Positions 19,318-29,847 of a stretch of DNA of 64,000 nucleotides are shown piece by piece (within the stretch, counting starts at the first letter, position 1; each line of letters opens with the position of its first letter). The DNA is taken from positions 4,526,001 to 4,590,000 of the forward strand of contig CP026511.1 in the NCBI GenBank assembly GCA_004010935.1, in the 5' to 3' direction. The notes under the pieces are model-generated. The model ran no database searches. It was not told the origin of the DNA and saw nothing but the letters and a program-made list of their open reading frames with translations. Origin of the DNA: Pseudomonadaceae bacterium SI-3. GTDB taxonomy: Bacteria; Pseudomonadota; Gammaproteobacteria; Pseudomonadales; Pseudomonadaceae. The position numbers were made by a program, and so were the translations under genes.

Positions 19318-20406
19318 ATGATTCGAATCGAGATCCAGCCGCGCTGGCGGTTTCACCAGAGCGACGGCAGCAGCCTTGACCCTCAAGGGCTCGCGCTGCT
19401 GCAGGCGGTGCACGATACCGGCAAGCTGACTGAAGCAGCCGCCCGGGTAGGCTATTCCTACCGTCATGCCTGGAATCTGCTGGGCAAATGGCAGGCATTC
19501 TTCGGCAGCCCACTGATCGAACTAAAGCGCGGCAAGGGCGCACGCCTGGCGCCGCTGGGGGAGAAACTGCTGTGGGCCGACCAGCGCATCCGCGCGCGAC
19601 TGTCGCCGCAGCTGGACAACCTGGCCGGTGAGCTGGAACTGGAACTGAACCGGGTTTTGCAGGCCAGCAAACCCGGCCTGCGCATCCACGCCAGTCACGG
19701 TTTCGCCGTGGCGGCGCTGCGCGAGTGGCTGGAACGCGACCCCAGCTGGCAGTGGGAGGTGCAGTTTCGCAGTGGCAGCGAGGCGATGATCGCCTTGCAG
19801 CGCCACGACTGCGAGGTGGCCGGCCTGCACGTACCGGCCGGGCCGCTCGGCGCATTGAGCATCAACCGCATCCAGCCCTGGCTGCGCCCCGACCAGCGGG
19901 TGATCACCTTTGTCGTGCGTACCCAAGGTCTGATGCTCGCCCCCGGCAACCCACTCGGCATCAAGGCGCTGGCAGACCTGGCGCGCGCCGAGCTGCGCTT
20001 CGTCAACCGCGAGCCGGGCTCCGGTACACGTCTGCTGCTCGAAGACCTGCTGCGCCGCGATGGTCTGGATAGCACAGCGATCAAAGGCTTTCACAGCGAG
20101 GAGTTTACCCACGCGGCCGTCGCCGCCTACGTCGCCAGCGGCATGGCTGACGTCGGCTTTGGCGTCGAGGCTGCGGCGCGCCAGTTCGGCCTTACGTTCA
20201 TTCCCATGGCCCGCGAACACTACTGTCTCCTGTGCCGCGAGGACAGTCTTGAGCTTCCGGCGATGGCCGCGCTGCTGCGCGTACTACAGGACCCGGAATT
20301 CCAGGAACGCATCAGCCGTCTGCCGGGCTATGCCCTGAGCCGTCCCGGCGACGTGCTGCCTTTTACCCAGGCAGTGGAGCAATGGAGCAGCGAAAGCCTG
20401 CTCTGA
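19318..20406 (+). CDS. ModE-type HTH regulator with substrate-binding-like domain (FdsR-like)
   Basis: 362-residue regulator. N-terminal ~110 residues form a winged HTH of the ModE/LysR kind (TGKLTEAAARVGYSYRHAWN, then GKGARLAPLGEKLLW), and the rest is a periplasmic-binding-protein-like domain with REPGSGTRLLLEDLL and GMADVGFGVEAAARQFGL, as in molybdate or oxyanion sensors. It starts 197 bp from fdsG in the opposite direction, the position of fdsR in Cupriavidus, so control of the formate dehydrogenase in response to formate or molybdate is likely. The ribosome site is weak. The region before it is distinctly AT-rich. Confidence 0.82.
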   Translation: MIRIEIQPRWRFHQSDGSSLDPQGLALLQAVHDTGKLTEAAARVGYSYRHAWNLLGKWQAFFGSPLIELKRGKGARLAPLGEKLLWADQRIRARLSPQLDNLAGELELELNRVLQASKPGLRIHASHGFAVAALREWLERDPSWQWEVQFRSGSEAMIALQRHDCEVAGLHVPAGPLGALSINRIQPWLRPDQRVITFVVRTQGLMLAPGNPLGIKALADLARAELRFVNREPGSGTRLLLEDLLRRDGLDSTAIKGFHSEEFTHAAVAAYVASGMADVGFGVEAAARQFGLTFIPMAREHYCLLCREDSLELPAMAALLRVLQDPEFQERISRLPGYALSRPGDVLPFTQAVEQWSSESLL

Positions 20407-20545
20407 GTCGTTCAGAAGTTGTGGAGAAATCGTGAGCCGCTTTCCAATTCTGGGCGGACGGAACAAGCGAAGCGGGAACTTGCAGCGGCTCTTTCAGTCT
20501 ATGGCGCAATTCTCGCCGTAAGGCGGCTCTGTCCTCGAGGTGTCT

Positions 20546-21007
20546 ATGAAGTCTCTGCAGTTGCTCCTCCTCTCCCTCGGCCTGGCCAGCGGCGGTTCTG
20601 CCATGGCGAGCAACACCGAAGCCGCTGTCGGCGGTGCACTGGGTGGTGCGCTCGGCTCGGTCGTCGGTGAGCACCTCGGCGGTTCGACGGGCGCCACGAT
20701 CGGTGCGGGTGTCGGTGGTGCCGCGGGCGGCATGGTCGGCGCCGACAAGCGCAGCCGTACCGAAGCGGCCATCGGCGGCGGCCTGGGCGCAGCGGGCGGT
20801 AACGTCATCGGTCAGCGTGTCGGTGGCAGTACCGGTGGCCTGATTGGCGCAGCCGTGGGTGGTGGCGCAGGTGGAGCTATCGGCAATGCCTACGGCGACG
20901 ATGACGACTATCGAGACGACCGCCGCTACCGGGACGACCGCCGTTATTACGGCCACCCTGGCAAGGCCAAGGGTCACTGGAAACACAAACACAAACATCA
21001 CGACTAA
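20546..21007 (+). CDS. Exported glycine-zipper protein
   Basis: 153 residues. Signal peptide ~1-21 ending SAMA. The middle is almost entirely Gly/Ala zipper (repeats such as GGALGGALGSVVGE and GAGVGGAAGGMVG), the pattern of outer-membrane-associated small lipoprotein-like or pore-type proteins, but there is no lipobox Cys. The tail is highly charged: Asp/Arg repeats (YRDDRRYRDDRRYY) and a Lys/His end (HWKHKHKHHD) that could bind metal or nucleic acid. An in-frame GTG two codons upstream is possible; CGAGG favours the ATG. Function unknown. Confidence 0.75.
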   Translation: MKSLQLLLLSLGLASGGSAMASNTEAAVGGALGGALGSVVGEHLGGSTGATIGAGVGGAAGGMVGADKRSRTEAAIGGGLGAAGGNVIGQRVGGSTGGLIGAAVGGGAGGAIGNAYGDDDDYRDDRRYRDDRRYYGHPGKAKGHWKHKHKHHD

Positions 21008-21097
21008 GCAGCCGCTCCGTATCGCCGAGCGGGTCAGATCTCCTGACCGCCACAGCTCGGCCCTACGGAAACATCCGGAATACCTGTAGAAGCGGAG

Positions 21098-21541
21098 TCA
21101 TTCAGCCACGACCACCAAAGCTTCCAGTGCCTGACGCAAACCACTCGGAATCGGGGTCGGTCGGTTGCTGGCGCGGTCCACGAACACGTGCACGAAGCGC
21201 CCAGCCGCACAGGCCTGCGCCTCGCCTGCCTTGAAGATCGCCAGCTCGTACTGCACCGAACTGTTGCCGAGCTTGCCGACACGCAACCCTACCTCCAGCA
21301 AATCCGGAAAGGCGATCGAGGCGAAGTAGTCGCAGGACGAACTGACCACAAAGCCCACCACCTCGCCTTCGTGAATATCCAAGCCACCACGTTCGATCAG
21401 GTAGGCATTCACCGCGCTGTCGAAATAGCTGTAATAGACGACGTTGTTCACGTGACCGTAAATATCGTTGTCATGCCAGCGCGTGGTGATGGGCTGGAAG
21501 TGACGGTAGTCGGCGCGCAGGTGCTGCGGTTGTTCAGCCAT
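21098..21541 (-). CDS. Acyl-CoA thioesterase, 4-hydroxybenzoyl-CoA thioesterase family
   Basis: 147-residue single hotdog domain. [23 protein letters not shown] is the family signature region; the Asp in [10 protein letters not shown] is the catalytic residue of this class. The start follows AAGGATTTTTCGA; a longer frame to 21592 has no support. It is the last gene of the minus-strand run with Fe-alcohol dehydrogenase (60 bp gap), so it may hydrolyse the CoA product of that pathway. Confidence 0.85.
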   Translation of the reverse strand: MAEQPQHLRADYRHFQPITTRWHDNDIYGHVNNVVYYSYFDSAVNAYLIERGGLDIHEGEVVGFVVSSSCDYFASIAFPDLLEVGLRVGKLGNSSVQYELAIFKAGEAQACAAGRFVHVFVDRASNRPTPIPSGLRQALEALVVVAE

Positions 21542-21600
21542 TCGAAAAATCCTTGGTTTGGCAGAGCGCTGCGCCGCACGAACGCGACGCAACGCTTGGC

Positions 21601-22764
21601 TTAGTAAGCCGCGCGGTAGATCGCCAGGGCGTCGGCTTCGGTCACTTCGCGCGGGTTGTTGACCAAGAGGCGCTGCTGGAGCATCGCCTCCTTGGCCAGT
21701 TGCGGCAGCATGTCTTCCGGCACACCGGCGTCGCGCAGGCGGGTTGGCAGACCGACGCGGGCGCTCATCTGCTCGAATTCCTCGATCAGCTGCTCGGCGT
21801 AGGTAGAGGGATCATCTTTGCGCAAACGATCCCCAAGGATGATCGGCGCCAGCTCACCGTAGTGCGTGGTGGCGGCGCTGACGTTGAAGCGCAGCACTTG
21901 GGGCAGCACCAGCGCGTTCGACAGCCCGTGCGGGATGTGGAAGTTGCCGCCCAGCGGATAGGCCAATGCGTGCACCGCCGCCACCGGCGCATTGGCAAAC
22001 GCCTGACCGGCCAGGCAGGCGCCGAGCAGCATGGCCTGGCGCGCCTCGCGGTTGCTGCCGTTGTGCACCGCCTCGTCGAGGTTGGCCGCCAATAGACGCA
22101 GCGCCTCACGGGCCAGCAGGTCTGACATCGGATTCTTTTTCAATGCACTGGTATAGGCCTCGATGGCGTGCACCATGGCGTCTATGCCGGTGGCCGCGGT
22201 CACCGCAGGAGGCAAGCCGAGGGTGAGGTCGGCGTCGAGCAGCGCCAGATCAGGCAGCAGCAACGGCGAGACCACGCCCATTTTGGTCGTCTCACCAGTG
22301 GTGATGATCGCGATCTGCGTCACCTCGGAACCGGTGCCTGCAGTGGTCGGTACCTGGATCAGCGGCAGGCGCTGGCCCTTGGCGTTGCCCACACCGTAGA
22401 TGTCCTGCAGCGATTGCGCACAGGTCGGATGCGCCAGCAATGCGACCAGCTTGGCGACGTCCATCGAGCTGCCGCCACCGAAGCCGATGACGAGATCCGC
22501 CTGGGTTGCCTTGGCCTGGTCCACCGCAGCCATCACGATATTTTCCGGCGGATCGGCGACCACTTGATCGTAGACGGCAACTTGCAGCCCTTCGGTCTCG
22601 AAGCCCGGCAGCACGTCGTTGAGCAGACCGAAGCGAGTGATGCCGGGGTCGGTCACCACCAGCACCGAGCGCGCCCCGCGCTCCTTGCAGAGGCTGGCCA
22701 GCCGGCGCGACGAGCCAGGCTCGCAGATCAATTGAGCGGTTGTGGCAAAGCTGAACGGATGCAT
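21601..22764 (-). CDS. Iron-containing alcohol dehydrogenase
   Basis: 387-residue group III alcohol dehydrogenase. NAD(P)-binding residues are in [12 protein letters not shown], and Asp/His metal ligands in [20 protein letters not shown] together with upstream [18 protein letters not shown] stands 7 bases before the ATG. It sits between the acyl-CoA dehydrogenase (24-bp gap) and the thioesterase on the same strand. The substrate could be a short alcohol, hydroxy acid or aldehyde; sequence alone does not decide. Confidence 0.88.
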   Translation of the reverse strand: MHPFSFATTAQLICEPGSSRRLASLCKERGARSVLVVTDPGITRFGLLNDVLPGFETEGLQVAVYDQVVADPPENIVMAAVDQAKATQADLVIGFGGGSSMDVAKLVALLAHPTCAQSLQDIYGVGNAKGQRLPLIQVPTTAGTGSEVTQIAIITTGETTKMGVVSPLLLPDLALLDADLTLGLPPAVTAATGIDAMVHAIEAYTSALKKNPMSDLLAREALRLLAANLDEAVHNGSNREARQAMLLGACLAGQAFANAPVAAVHALAYPLGGNFHIPHGLSNALVLPQVLRFNVSAATTHYGELAPIILGDRLRKDDPSTYAEQLIEEFEQMSARVGLPTRLRDAGVPEDMLPQLAKEAMLQQRLLVNNPREVTEADALAIYRAAY

Positions 22765-22788
22765 CGGTGCCTCCTGTGATCGATTAGC

Positions 22789-24579
<1,791 letters not shown>

Positions 24580-24581
24580 GC

Positions 24582-25820
24582 TCAGGCTTCCTTCTTGTAG
24601 TCGGCGAAACGACTGCTAAGCGTGGCCAGGCTGTCGATCAGCTCGGCAGGCTGCCAATGTTCGCCGTGGCGCTCGGCCAGGGCGTTCAGGCGATCCCGAA
24701 TGGCGATCAGCCCCTCGCGATCCGCCCAGGTCATCGGCCCGCCGACTTCGGCGGGGAAGCCGTAACCGTTGAGGTAGACGGTATCGATATCGGCACTCGA
24801 CTCGGCCATGCCTTCCTCGAGGATTTGCGCGCCTTCGTTGACCAGCGCCAGCAGGCAGCGCTCGAGGATTTCTTCGCTGCCGATCTCACGACGCTGATAG
24901 CCCAATCGCTCGGACTCACGCTGCACCAGCGCATCCACTTCCGGGTCATGTTCGGCCTGGCGGCTACCCTCGGCGTAGCGGTAGTAGCCCATGCGCGACT
25001 TCTGGCCGAAGCGGCCCAGCTCGCAGAGACGGTTGTCAATTTGCACTTCGGGTTCGTCCTGGCCCTTGCCGGCCAGCTCGCGGGCGCGCCATTCCAGGTC
25101 GATGCCGACCACGTCGTACATGCGGAACGGCCCCATGGCGAATCCGAAGCCCTGCAGCGCGGCGTCCACCTGATGCGGGTAGGCGCCTTCGAGCAGCATG
25201 GTGCGTGCCTCGCGCACGTAGGTGGCGAGCATGCGGTTGCCGATGAAGCCCGGGCAGTTGCCGGCAATCACGCTGACTTTGCCCATGCGCTGGCCGAGCG
25301 CGGTGGACGCGTCGAGCACTTCCTTCGAAGTCTTCGCGCCGCGGACGATCTCCAGCAGCTTCATGATGTGCGCAGGGCTGAAGAAGTGCAGACCCACAAC
25401 CTGCTCCGGACGCCCCGTGACAACGGCGATGGCGTCGATGTCCAGCGCCGAGGTGTTGCTGGCCAGGATGCCGCTCGGCTTCACGATGCCGTCTAGCTCG
25501 CGGAAAATGTTCTGCTTGAGTTCGAGGTTTTCGTAAACCGCTTCGATCACCAGATCGACATCGGCCAGCGCCTGGTAATCCGCCGCCTTGCTGATGCAGG
25601 CGCGTCGCGCAGCCGCTTGAGTCTCGTCGATGCGACCCTGCCGCACGTTGTGCGCGTAGGTGTCAGCCACCACGCCCAGCGCCTGCTCCAGCATCTCGGG
25701 GTTGTTGTCCAGCCAGCGCACCTGCACGCCGGCGTTGGCCAGGCTCATGACAATACCGCGGCCCATGGTGCCCGCGCCGATTACGGCGGCGGTCTGGATA
25801 TCGAAGCGGGTTTGGCTCAT
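24582..25820 (-). CDS. 3-hydroxyacyl-CoA dehydrogenase (FadB-like, no hydratase domain)
   Basis: 412-residue NAD-dependent enzyme. Rossmann loop VIGAGTMGRGI at the N-terminus, catalytic His in GLHFFSPAHIMKLLEIV, and the CPGFIGNRM segment, then two tandem C-terminal 3HCDH domains (~190-290 and ~310-405) ending GGPMTWAD. It corresponds to the dehydrogenase part of FadB without the enoyl-CoA hydratase domain. The ATG of MSQTRFDIQ has GAGGA upstream; an extension to 25862 is not supported. First gene of the minus-strand cluster, divergent from a LysR regulator. Confidence 0.9.
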   Translation of the reverse strand: MSQTRFDIQTAAVIGAGTMGRGIVMSLANAGVQVRWLDNNPEMLEQALGVVADTYAHNVRQGRIDETQAAARRACISKAADYQALADVDLVIEAVYENLELKQNIFRELDGIVKPSGILASNTSALDIDAIAVVTGRPEQVVGLHFFSPAHIMKLLEIVRGAKTSKEVLDASTALGQRMGKVSVIAGNCPGFIGNRMLATYVREARTMLLEGAYPHQVDAALQGFGFAMGPFRMYDVVGIDLEWRARELAGKGQDEPEVQIDNRLCELGRFGQKSRMGYYRYAEGSRQAEHDPEVDALVQRESERLGYQRREIGSEEILERCLLALVNEGAQILEEGMAESSADIDTVYLNGYGFPAEVGGPMTWADREGLIAIRDRLNALAERHGEHWQPAELIDSLATLSSRFADYKKEA

Positions 25821-25922
25821 TGCAGCTGTCCTCGTCGCACGGCGGAAAAAACTGGAGACCAACCATAGACGAAGACGCTACTATTTTTGAAATTTAGTCT
25901 TGTGATGTTTCAGATTCATCAG

Positions 25923-26837
25923 ATGAATATCTACAACTTCGACCTCAATCTACTCCGCGTGCTAGACGCCTTGCTGCGCGAACGCAACGTCTCGCGTGCC
26001 GCCGAGCGGCTGTCGCTCAGCCAACCGGCCGTCAGCAATGCGCTCAATCGTCTTCGCGAATTGCTCGATGACCCGCTGCTGGTGCGTGTCGGCCGCGCCA
26101 TGCAGCCCACGCCGCGCGCGCTGAGCCTGGAAGCGCCGATTCGCGATGCGTTGCAGCAGATCGAACACACGCTCAATGCCGGTGACTGCTTCGACCCTGC
26201 CAGAAGCCGCCAGCGCTTCGTGATCGCCGTGACCGATTACGTCGAGCTGATCTGCATGCCCGCGCTGATGGCGCACCTGACCCGGGTCGCACCGGGCGTG
26301 CAGCTCGCAATCCGACACCTGACCCCGAGCCTGCCTGCCGAAGCGTTGGATAATGGCGAACTGGATCTGGTACTGGGTCGTTTCGTTGAGGTGCCGACGC
26401 GCTTTCACACGCGTCGTTGGGCCAGCGAGACCCTGCAGGTCGCCATACGCAAGGGCCATCCGCTGGTTAGCGAGACGCTCAACCTCGATGGTTTTCTGCG
26501 CCTTCGCCACCTCTGGGTGCACGGCGGGCAAACGCGCGGAATGGTCGATCAATGGCTGGAAGAACAAGGGTTGAGCCGGGACGTTGTGTATACCACCCCG
26601 AACTACCTTCAAGCTGCGCATATTGTCGCCAGCAGTGATCTGGCCGCCGTACTGCCAACACAGCTGGCTCGCTATTTCGCGGAGCTGCTCCCGCTGCAGC
26701 TACTCGACCTTCCCTTCGATCTCGGCAGCTTTCGGTTGGATATCGTCAGCGTCGCCCAGCGTGAACGGGATGCAGCTTTGCAATGGCTGATCGAGCAGAT
26801 CGTAGCGGTCGGTGAAAATCACAGCCTGCAGCGCTAA
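25923..26837 (+). CDS. LysR-family transcriptional regulator
   Basis: 304 residues. N-terminal LysR HTH: FDLNLLRVLDALLRERN, SRAAERLSLSQPAVSNALNR, then LEAPIRDALQ. The C-terminal effector domain begins at ~95. The start at MNIYNFDLNL fits the family; a TTG at 25887 would add 12 unsupported residues. The 102-bp gap to the 3-hydroxyacyl-CoA dehydrogenase contains an AT-rich T-N11-A type stretch (CTATTTTTGAAATTTAG, 25881-25897), so control of that cluster is likely. It is followed convergently by the first Rsm-type sRNA. Confidence 0.88.
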   Translation: MNIYNFDLNLLRVLDALLRERNVSRAAERLSLSQPAVSNALNRLRELLDDPLLVRVGRAMQPTPRALSLEAPIRDALQQIEHTLNAGDCFDPARSRQRFVIAVTDYVELICMPALMAHLTRVAPGVQLAIRHLTPSLPAEALDNGELDLVLGRFVEVPTRFHTRRWASETLQVAIRKGHPLVSETLNLDGFLRLRHLWVHGGQTRGMVDQWLEEQGLSRDVVYTTPNYLQAAHIVASSDLAAVLPTQLARYFAELLPLQLLDLPFDLGSFRLDIVSVAQRERDAALQWLIEQIVAVGENHSLQR

Positions 26838-26921
26838 GGCCGTTCAGCGCTGATTGGAACCGGGGTCACTGACAGCCTCGACGGGTCTCCGTAGAAATGC
26901 CCAGCAGTTTTCATAGGCAAC

Positions 26922-27029
26922 AAAAAACCCGCCGAAGCGGGTTTTTCCTGACCATCCGAATCCTTCCGGTTGCCGTCCTGGCGATGGTCGATCTTCCTTG
27001 ATCCTGAGCGCGTCCTGCGCTTCAGAGCT
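26922..27029 (-). ncRNA. Rsm-type sRNA, copy A (RsmX/Y/Z-like RsmA-titrating RNA)
   Basis: About 108 nt read leftwards. From its 5' end: stem CTGAAGCGC/GCGCTCAG with loop AGGAC; stem GATC/GATC with loop AAGGAA; an enclosing stem GACCATC/GATGGTC that holds GCC-AGGAC-GGC and CCG-GAAGGATT-CGG; then AGGA and the terminator AACCCGC TTCG GCGGGTT with T-run. GGA occurs eight times. GGA presented in hairpin loops is the RsmA/CsrA binding signal, and length and terminator match RsmX/Y/Z. A TAATCT -10 box lies at 27036-27041. No ORF in it is conserved between copies. Likely made under GacS/GacA control. Confidence 0.82.
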
Positions 27030-27084
27030 GGGCATAGATTAGTCATTCGACTGAATCAGCTAAAGAGCCAAAGGCTGGGATCCT

Positions 27085-27090
27085 TGTAAG
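27085..27090. promoter_or_regulatory. GacA box half-site upstream of sRNA copy A
   Basis: TGTAAG (+ strand), 56-61 nt upstream of the inferred start of copy A. The known GacA upstream activating sequence is TGTAAG-N6-CTTACA; only one half is intact. The surrounding TTGTAAGC(A/C)TTTCGC(C/T)ATT is shared with copy C at the same distance. Confidence 0.6.
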
Positions 27091-27257
27091 CATTTCGCCA
27101 TTCGGGAACAAACGCATCGTTTCGAGGTATCGCCTGTTTGAGTTTGTCGCCTTTCCCTCGACTGCCACATTGGCGGATGCAAACGCAATTACGCAAAGTG
27201 GCTTTTGTCGGACCGGGACGCCGAGCGGCCCCGTGTCATGGGTGCTCGGCGGGCCGA

Positions 27258-28208
27258 TTACTTCCGTAGGAAGGCCAGCAGATCCTGATTCAGTCGCTCC
27301 TTGTGCGTGTCGGTCAGGCCATGCGGTGCGCCTGGATAGATGATCAGCTCGGCATCCTTGACGATGCTCGCCGAGGCGCGTGCTGAGGTATCGATCGGCA
27401 CGATCTGATCATCGCCGCCGTGAATCACCAGCGTAGGGACGTCAAATTTGCGCAAGTCTTCGCGGAAATCGGTGGCCGAGAAGGCTGCGATGGAATCGTA
27501 AGTGTTCTTGTGCCCGGCCTGCATGCCCTGCACCCAGAACGACTGGATAAGACCTTGAGAAGGCGTCGCATCTGGCCGGTTGTAGCCAAAGAACGGGCCG
27601 GAGGCGATATCCAGATAAAGCTGGGAGCGATTGTCCAGCGAAGCCTGGCGAAGCCCGTCGAACACCTCCAGCGGCACCCCATCGGGGTTGCTCTCGGTCT
27701 TGAGCATCAACGGCGGCACCGAGGCGACCAGCACCGCTTTCTTTACCCGAGCCGTGCCGTGGCGACCAATGTAGCGGGCCACTTCACCGCCTCCTGTTGA
27801 AAAGCCGATCAGCGTCGCGTCCTTCAGATCCAGCGCTTCGAGAACTGCCGCGAAATCATCCGCGTAATGGTCCATGTCGTTGCCGTCCCAGGGCTGGCTG
27901 GAGCGGCCGTGTCCGCGGCGGTCATGAGCGACGACGCGATAGCCCTTCGACGCCAGGAACATCATCTGCGACTCCCAGCTGTCCGAGTTCAGCGGCCAGC
28001 CGTGGCTGAAGGTAACGACCTGCCCGTCACGCGGGCCCCAGTCCTTGTAGTAGAGGCTTACACCGTCTTTCGTGGTGACATAGCTTTCGGAGCGTTCGCT
28101 GCCCAGCGTTGCAGCTGAGCGGGTATCGCCAGCTTGAGCAGCTTGTGCTGTGACAGCGGTGGCCAGCGTAAGGGCGGCGAGAGTCAGTGCGCGGTTCAGT
28201 GTGCTCAT
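27258..28208 (-). CDS. Exported alpha/beta hydrolase, non-heme chloroperoxidase/arylesterase type
   Basis: 316 residues. Residues ~1-28 form a Sec signal peptide ([14 protein letters not shown], cleavage near AQA). The mature part is the cofactor-free haloperoxidase/esterase family: oxyanion region [12 protein letters not shown], nucleophile Ser in [12 protein letters not shown], Asp in [10 protein letters not shown], His in [11 protein letters not shown]. The ATG chosen has GAGGAA eight bases upstream; an ATG two codons earlier would touch the ribosome site. Family members are normally cytoplasmic and ~275 residues, so the leader is notable. Substrate unknown. Confidence 0.85.
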   Translation of the reverse strand: MSTLNRALTLAALTLATAVTAQAAQAGDTRSAATLGSERSESYVTTKDGVSLYYKDWGPRDGQVVTFSHGWPLNSDSWESQMMFLASKGYRVVAHDRRGHGRSSQPWDGNDMDHYADDFAAVLEALDLKDATLIGFSTGGGEVARYIGRHGTARVKKAVLVASVPPLMLKTESNPDGVPLEVFDGLRQASLDNRSQLYLDIASGPFFGYNRPDATPSQGLIQSFWVQGMQAGHKNTYDSIAAFSATDFREDLRKFDVPTLVIHGGDDQIVPIDTSARASASIVKDAELIIYPGAPHGLTDTHKERLNQDLLAFLRK

Positions 28209-28861
28209 GATCATTTCCTCGATAGGTTAAAGGCTTGCCCGTCCGGCGATGTGTGCCGGCCGATGAAGCTATGTTGCCCATCTGCTGAAACCGAATGGGT
28301 TCAAAAAGTCTTTGAAATGATGCAGATCGTCTAATACGAGAGATAGAGTCTGTGAAGACCGCAGGGGACGCTTGCAGAGGCCTGCTAGGTGGGCAAGGGG
28401 ACGATCGCGCTACGGTGCGACCTCTCTATAGCCTCCTTAACAACACTGGCAGAACGCCCGAGGCAGGACTGATCGCTGCTCATGATGCGGTCTTGGTAGA
28501 TCACTCGATAATGCGAAAACCAGACGGAGCCCGGTGCATATATGTGCACCGAAAAACTAAAGATCGAGTGATTAATGTCAGGCTTATTTATCAAGCAGCT
28601 AGGTCAAATAATTTAATTGGAAATGAGTAAATTGCACCGACTATTCACTTCAGTTAATCAGTTGAATATCAATCTAAATAAACAAAAGCTGTACTTATTT
28701 TTTTATCTGCGTATATTCGTGACCACTGCTTCGCAATTAACACTTCGACACCCGGCATGATGTTTCTCTGTTTCATCTCCTCGGTTCGTTTTGCTTCTCG
28801 CTTCTCAGTCTCGGCGCCGAACGGTTCAGCGCTGCAGCCTTAAAACACCTGGGAGATACTC
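28209..28861. other. 653-bp AT-rich gap upstream of cspA
   Basis: No convincing gene. Base composition drops sharply, mainly 28560-28740 (runs such as TTTAATTGGAAAT and TATTTTTTTATCTG). A perfect 7-bp stem CGGTGCA/TGCACCG with loop TATATG is at 28532-28551. The last ~120 bases are likely the cspA leader. A 92-codon GTG-started frame at 28352-28630 lacks a ribosome site and is not called. Confidence 0.6.
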
Positions 28862-29074
28862 ATGTCTACTCGTCAAAATGGCACAGTTAAATGGTTCAAC
28901 GATGAAAAAGGTTTCGGCTTCATTACGCCGACCGACGGCAGCGAAGACCTGTTCGTTCATTATCGTTCGATCGAAAGCGCAGGTTTCAAAAGCCTGAGCG
29001 AAGGCCAAGCTGTTTCTTTCATGGCTACTAAAGGCCAGAAAGGAATGCAGGCTGATCAGGTTCAAGTCTCCTAA
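28862..29074 (+). CDS. Cold-shock protein, CspA family
   Basis: 70-residue single cold-shock domain. [16 protein letters not shown] contains RNP-1 (KGFGFI) and DLFVHYRSI is RNP-2; the family more often has HFR, so the Tyr is a small variation. It binds single-stranded RNA/DNA and acts as an RNA chaperone. GGGAG precedes the ATG. The gene stands alone behind a long AT-rich leader and ends in a strong terminator, as is usual for cold-shock genes. Which paralogue it is cannot be told; cold induction is not proven. Confidence 0.95.
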   Translation: MSTRQNGTVKWFNDEKGFGFITPTDGSEDLFVHYRSIESAGFKSLSEGQAVSFMATKGQKGMQADQVQVS

Positions 29075-29085
29075 GACGCCTGATT

Positions 29086-29117
29086 AAAAAAAGCCCCGCT
29101 TCGGCGGGGCTTTTTTT
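29086..29117 (+). terminator. Rho-independent terminator after the cold-shock gene
   Basis: Stem AAGCCCCGC / GCGGGGCTT with a TTCG tetraloop, flanked by A-run and seven T. It can work in both directions, shielding the sRNA cluster from the cold-shock transcript. Confidence 0.93.
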
Positions 29118-29260
29118 CGTCCGAATTATTTAATTCACGCATAGAAGCTAGTCGACCAGATATTCGTTCGATCACGCATTGGCATCTCCTGGCAGACAAA
29201 CCATGAGGCAATCGGTCATCGGGCCGGGCCGGGACGGTGAAAGCTCCGCGCTGAAAAATC

Positions 29261-29367
29261 AAAAACCCGCCGAAGCGGGTTTTTTCTGGCCTGTCCGAAT
29301 CCTTGCGAACGCCATCCAGGGCGGGGGCCGATCATCCTGATCCTGAGCGCGTCCTGCGCTTCAGAGT
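29261..29367 (-). ncRNA. Rsm-type sRNA, copy B
   Basis: About 107 nt read leftwards, aligned along its length with copies A and C. Loops: GCGC-AGGAC-GCGC; GATC-AGGAT-GATC; CGCC-CTGGAT-GGCG; GTTCG-CAAGGATT-CGGAC. The enclosing stem is GGCC/GGCC where A and C have GACC/GGTC, a compensatory A-U to G-C change that supports a real RNA fold. Six GGA motifs. Terminator AACCCGC TTCG GCGGGTT with T-run. The -10 box is TATTCT (29374-29379). The most diverged of the three. Confidence 0.82.
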
Positions 29368-29424
29368 GAGGCCAGAATAACCGGGGACGAAGCAGTTCCT
29401 GAATAGCGATATCCCTGCGCCCGA

Positions 29425-29430
29425 TGTAAG
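29425..29430. promoter_or_regulatory. GacA box half-site upstream of sRNA copy B
   Basis: TGTAAG 58-63 nt upstream of the inferred start of copy B. The flank (CCGTGACCCTAG) has drifted from copies A and C, but the half-site and its distance are kept. Confidence 0.5.
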
Positions 29431-29847
29431 CCGTGACCCTAGATCAGCTTGAGACATGACCAGAGCCGCGCGCTAAAAAGAGCCTTCAGATTCGTCGAAA
29501 TCCACGCCACCCCTACCGTTGCGCTGTAGGCGCGTTCGACGACCGGGCGGATCGCGCGCCAAGCGAGTCGTTTAGCCCGAACGGCGCGCAGGTCAGCCTA
29601 AGAATTGTCGCGCCGGAGCCTATGCATGGCATCAGTGCTCGCTAATATCGAGCACCGGACCGATAGGCAGGCCTCGAATGCATGCCTCGGCACAGCCTAT
29701 TGGTCGTAGCTTTAACCAGCTAGCGTGGCCTCGCTGCATGCGGCGTATCGGTCGGATACGGGTTACGCGATGGGCTTGCCGCTTGCTCCATCGAAACCGC
29801 CCCCTGATCAAGCGAGCCGGCGCCCCCTGGGCGGGGTGCAGAAAAGC
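29431..29847. other. 417-bp gap between sRNA copies B and C
   Basis: No gene seen. It holds one perfect 7-bp inverted repeat GTGCTCG (29635-29641) / CGAGCAC (29649-29655) with loop CTAATAT. Otherwise ordinary GC-rich intergenic sequence. Confidence 0.5.

Noticed and set aside
26834..27046. Minus-strand frame giving a peptide with ..SGQEKPASAGF.., also seen at 29720-29959
   Set aside because: It runs across the sRNA and its terminator. The shared KPASAGF end comes from translating the GC-rich terminator stem, and copy B has a stop in the same frame, so selection is on RNA, not protein.
28352..28630. 92-codon frame in the AT-rich gap
   Set aside because: GTG start without a ribosome site, no recognisable domain, and the composition does not look coding.
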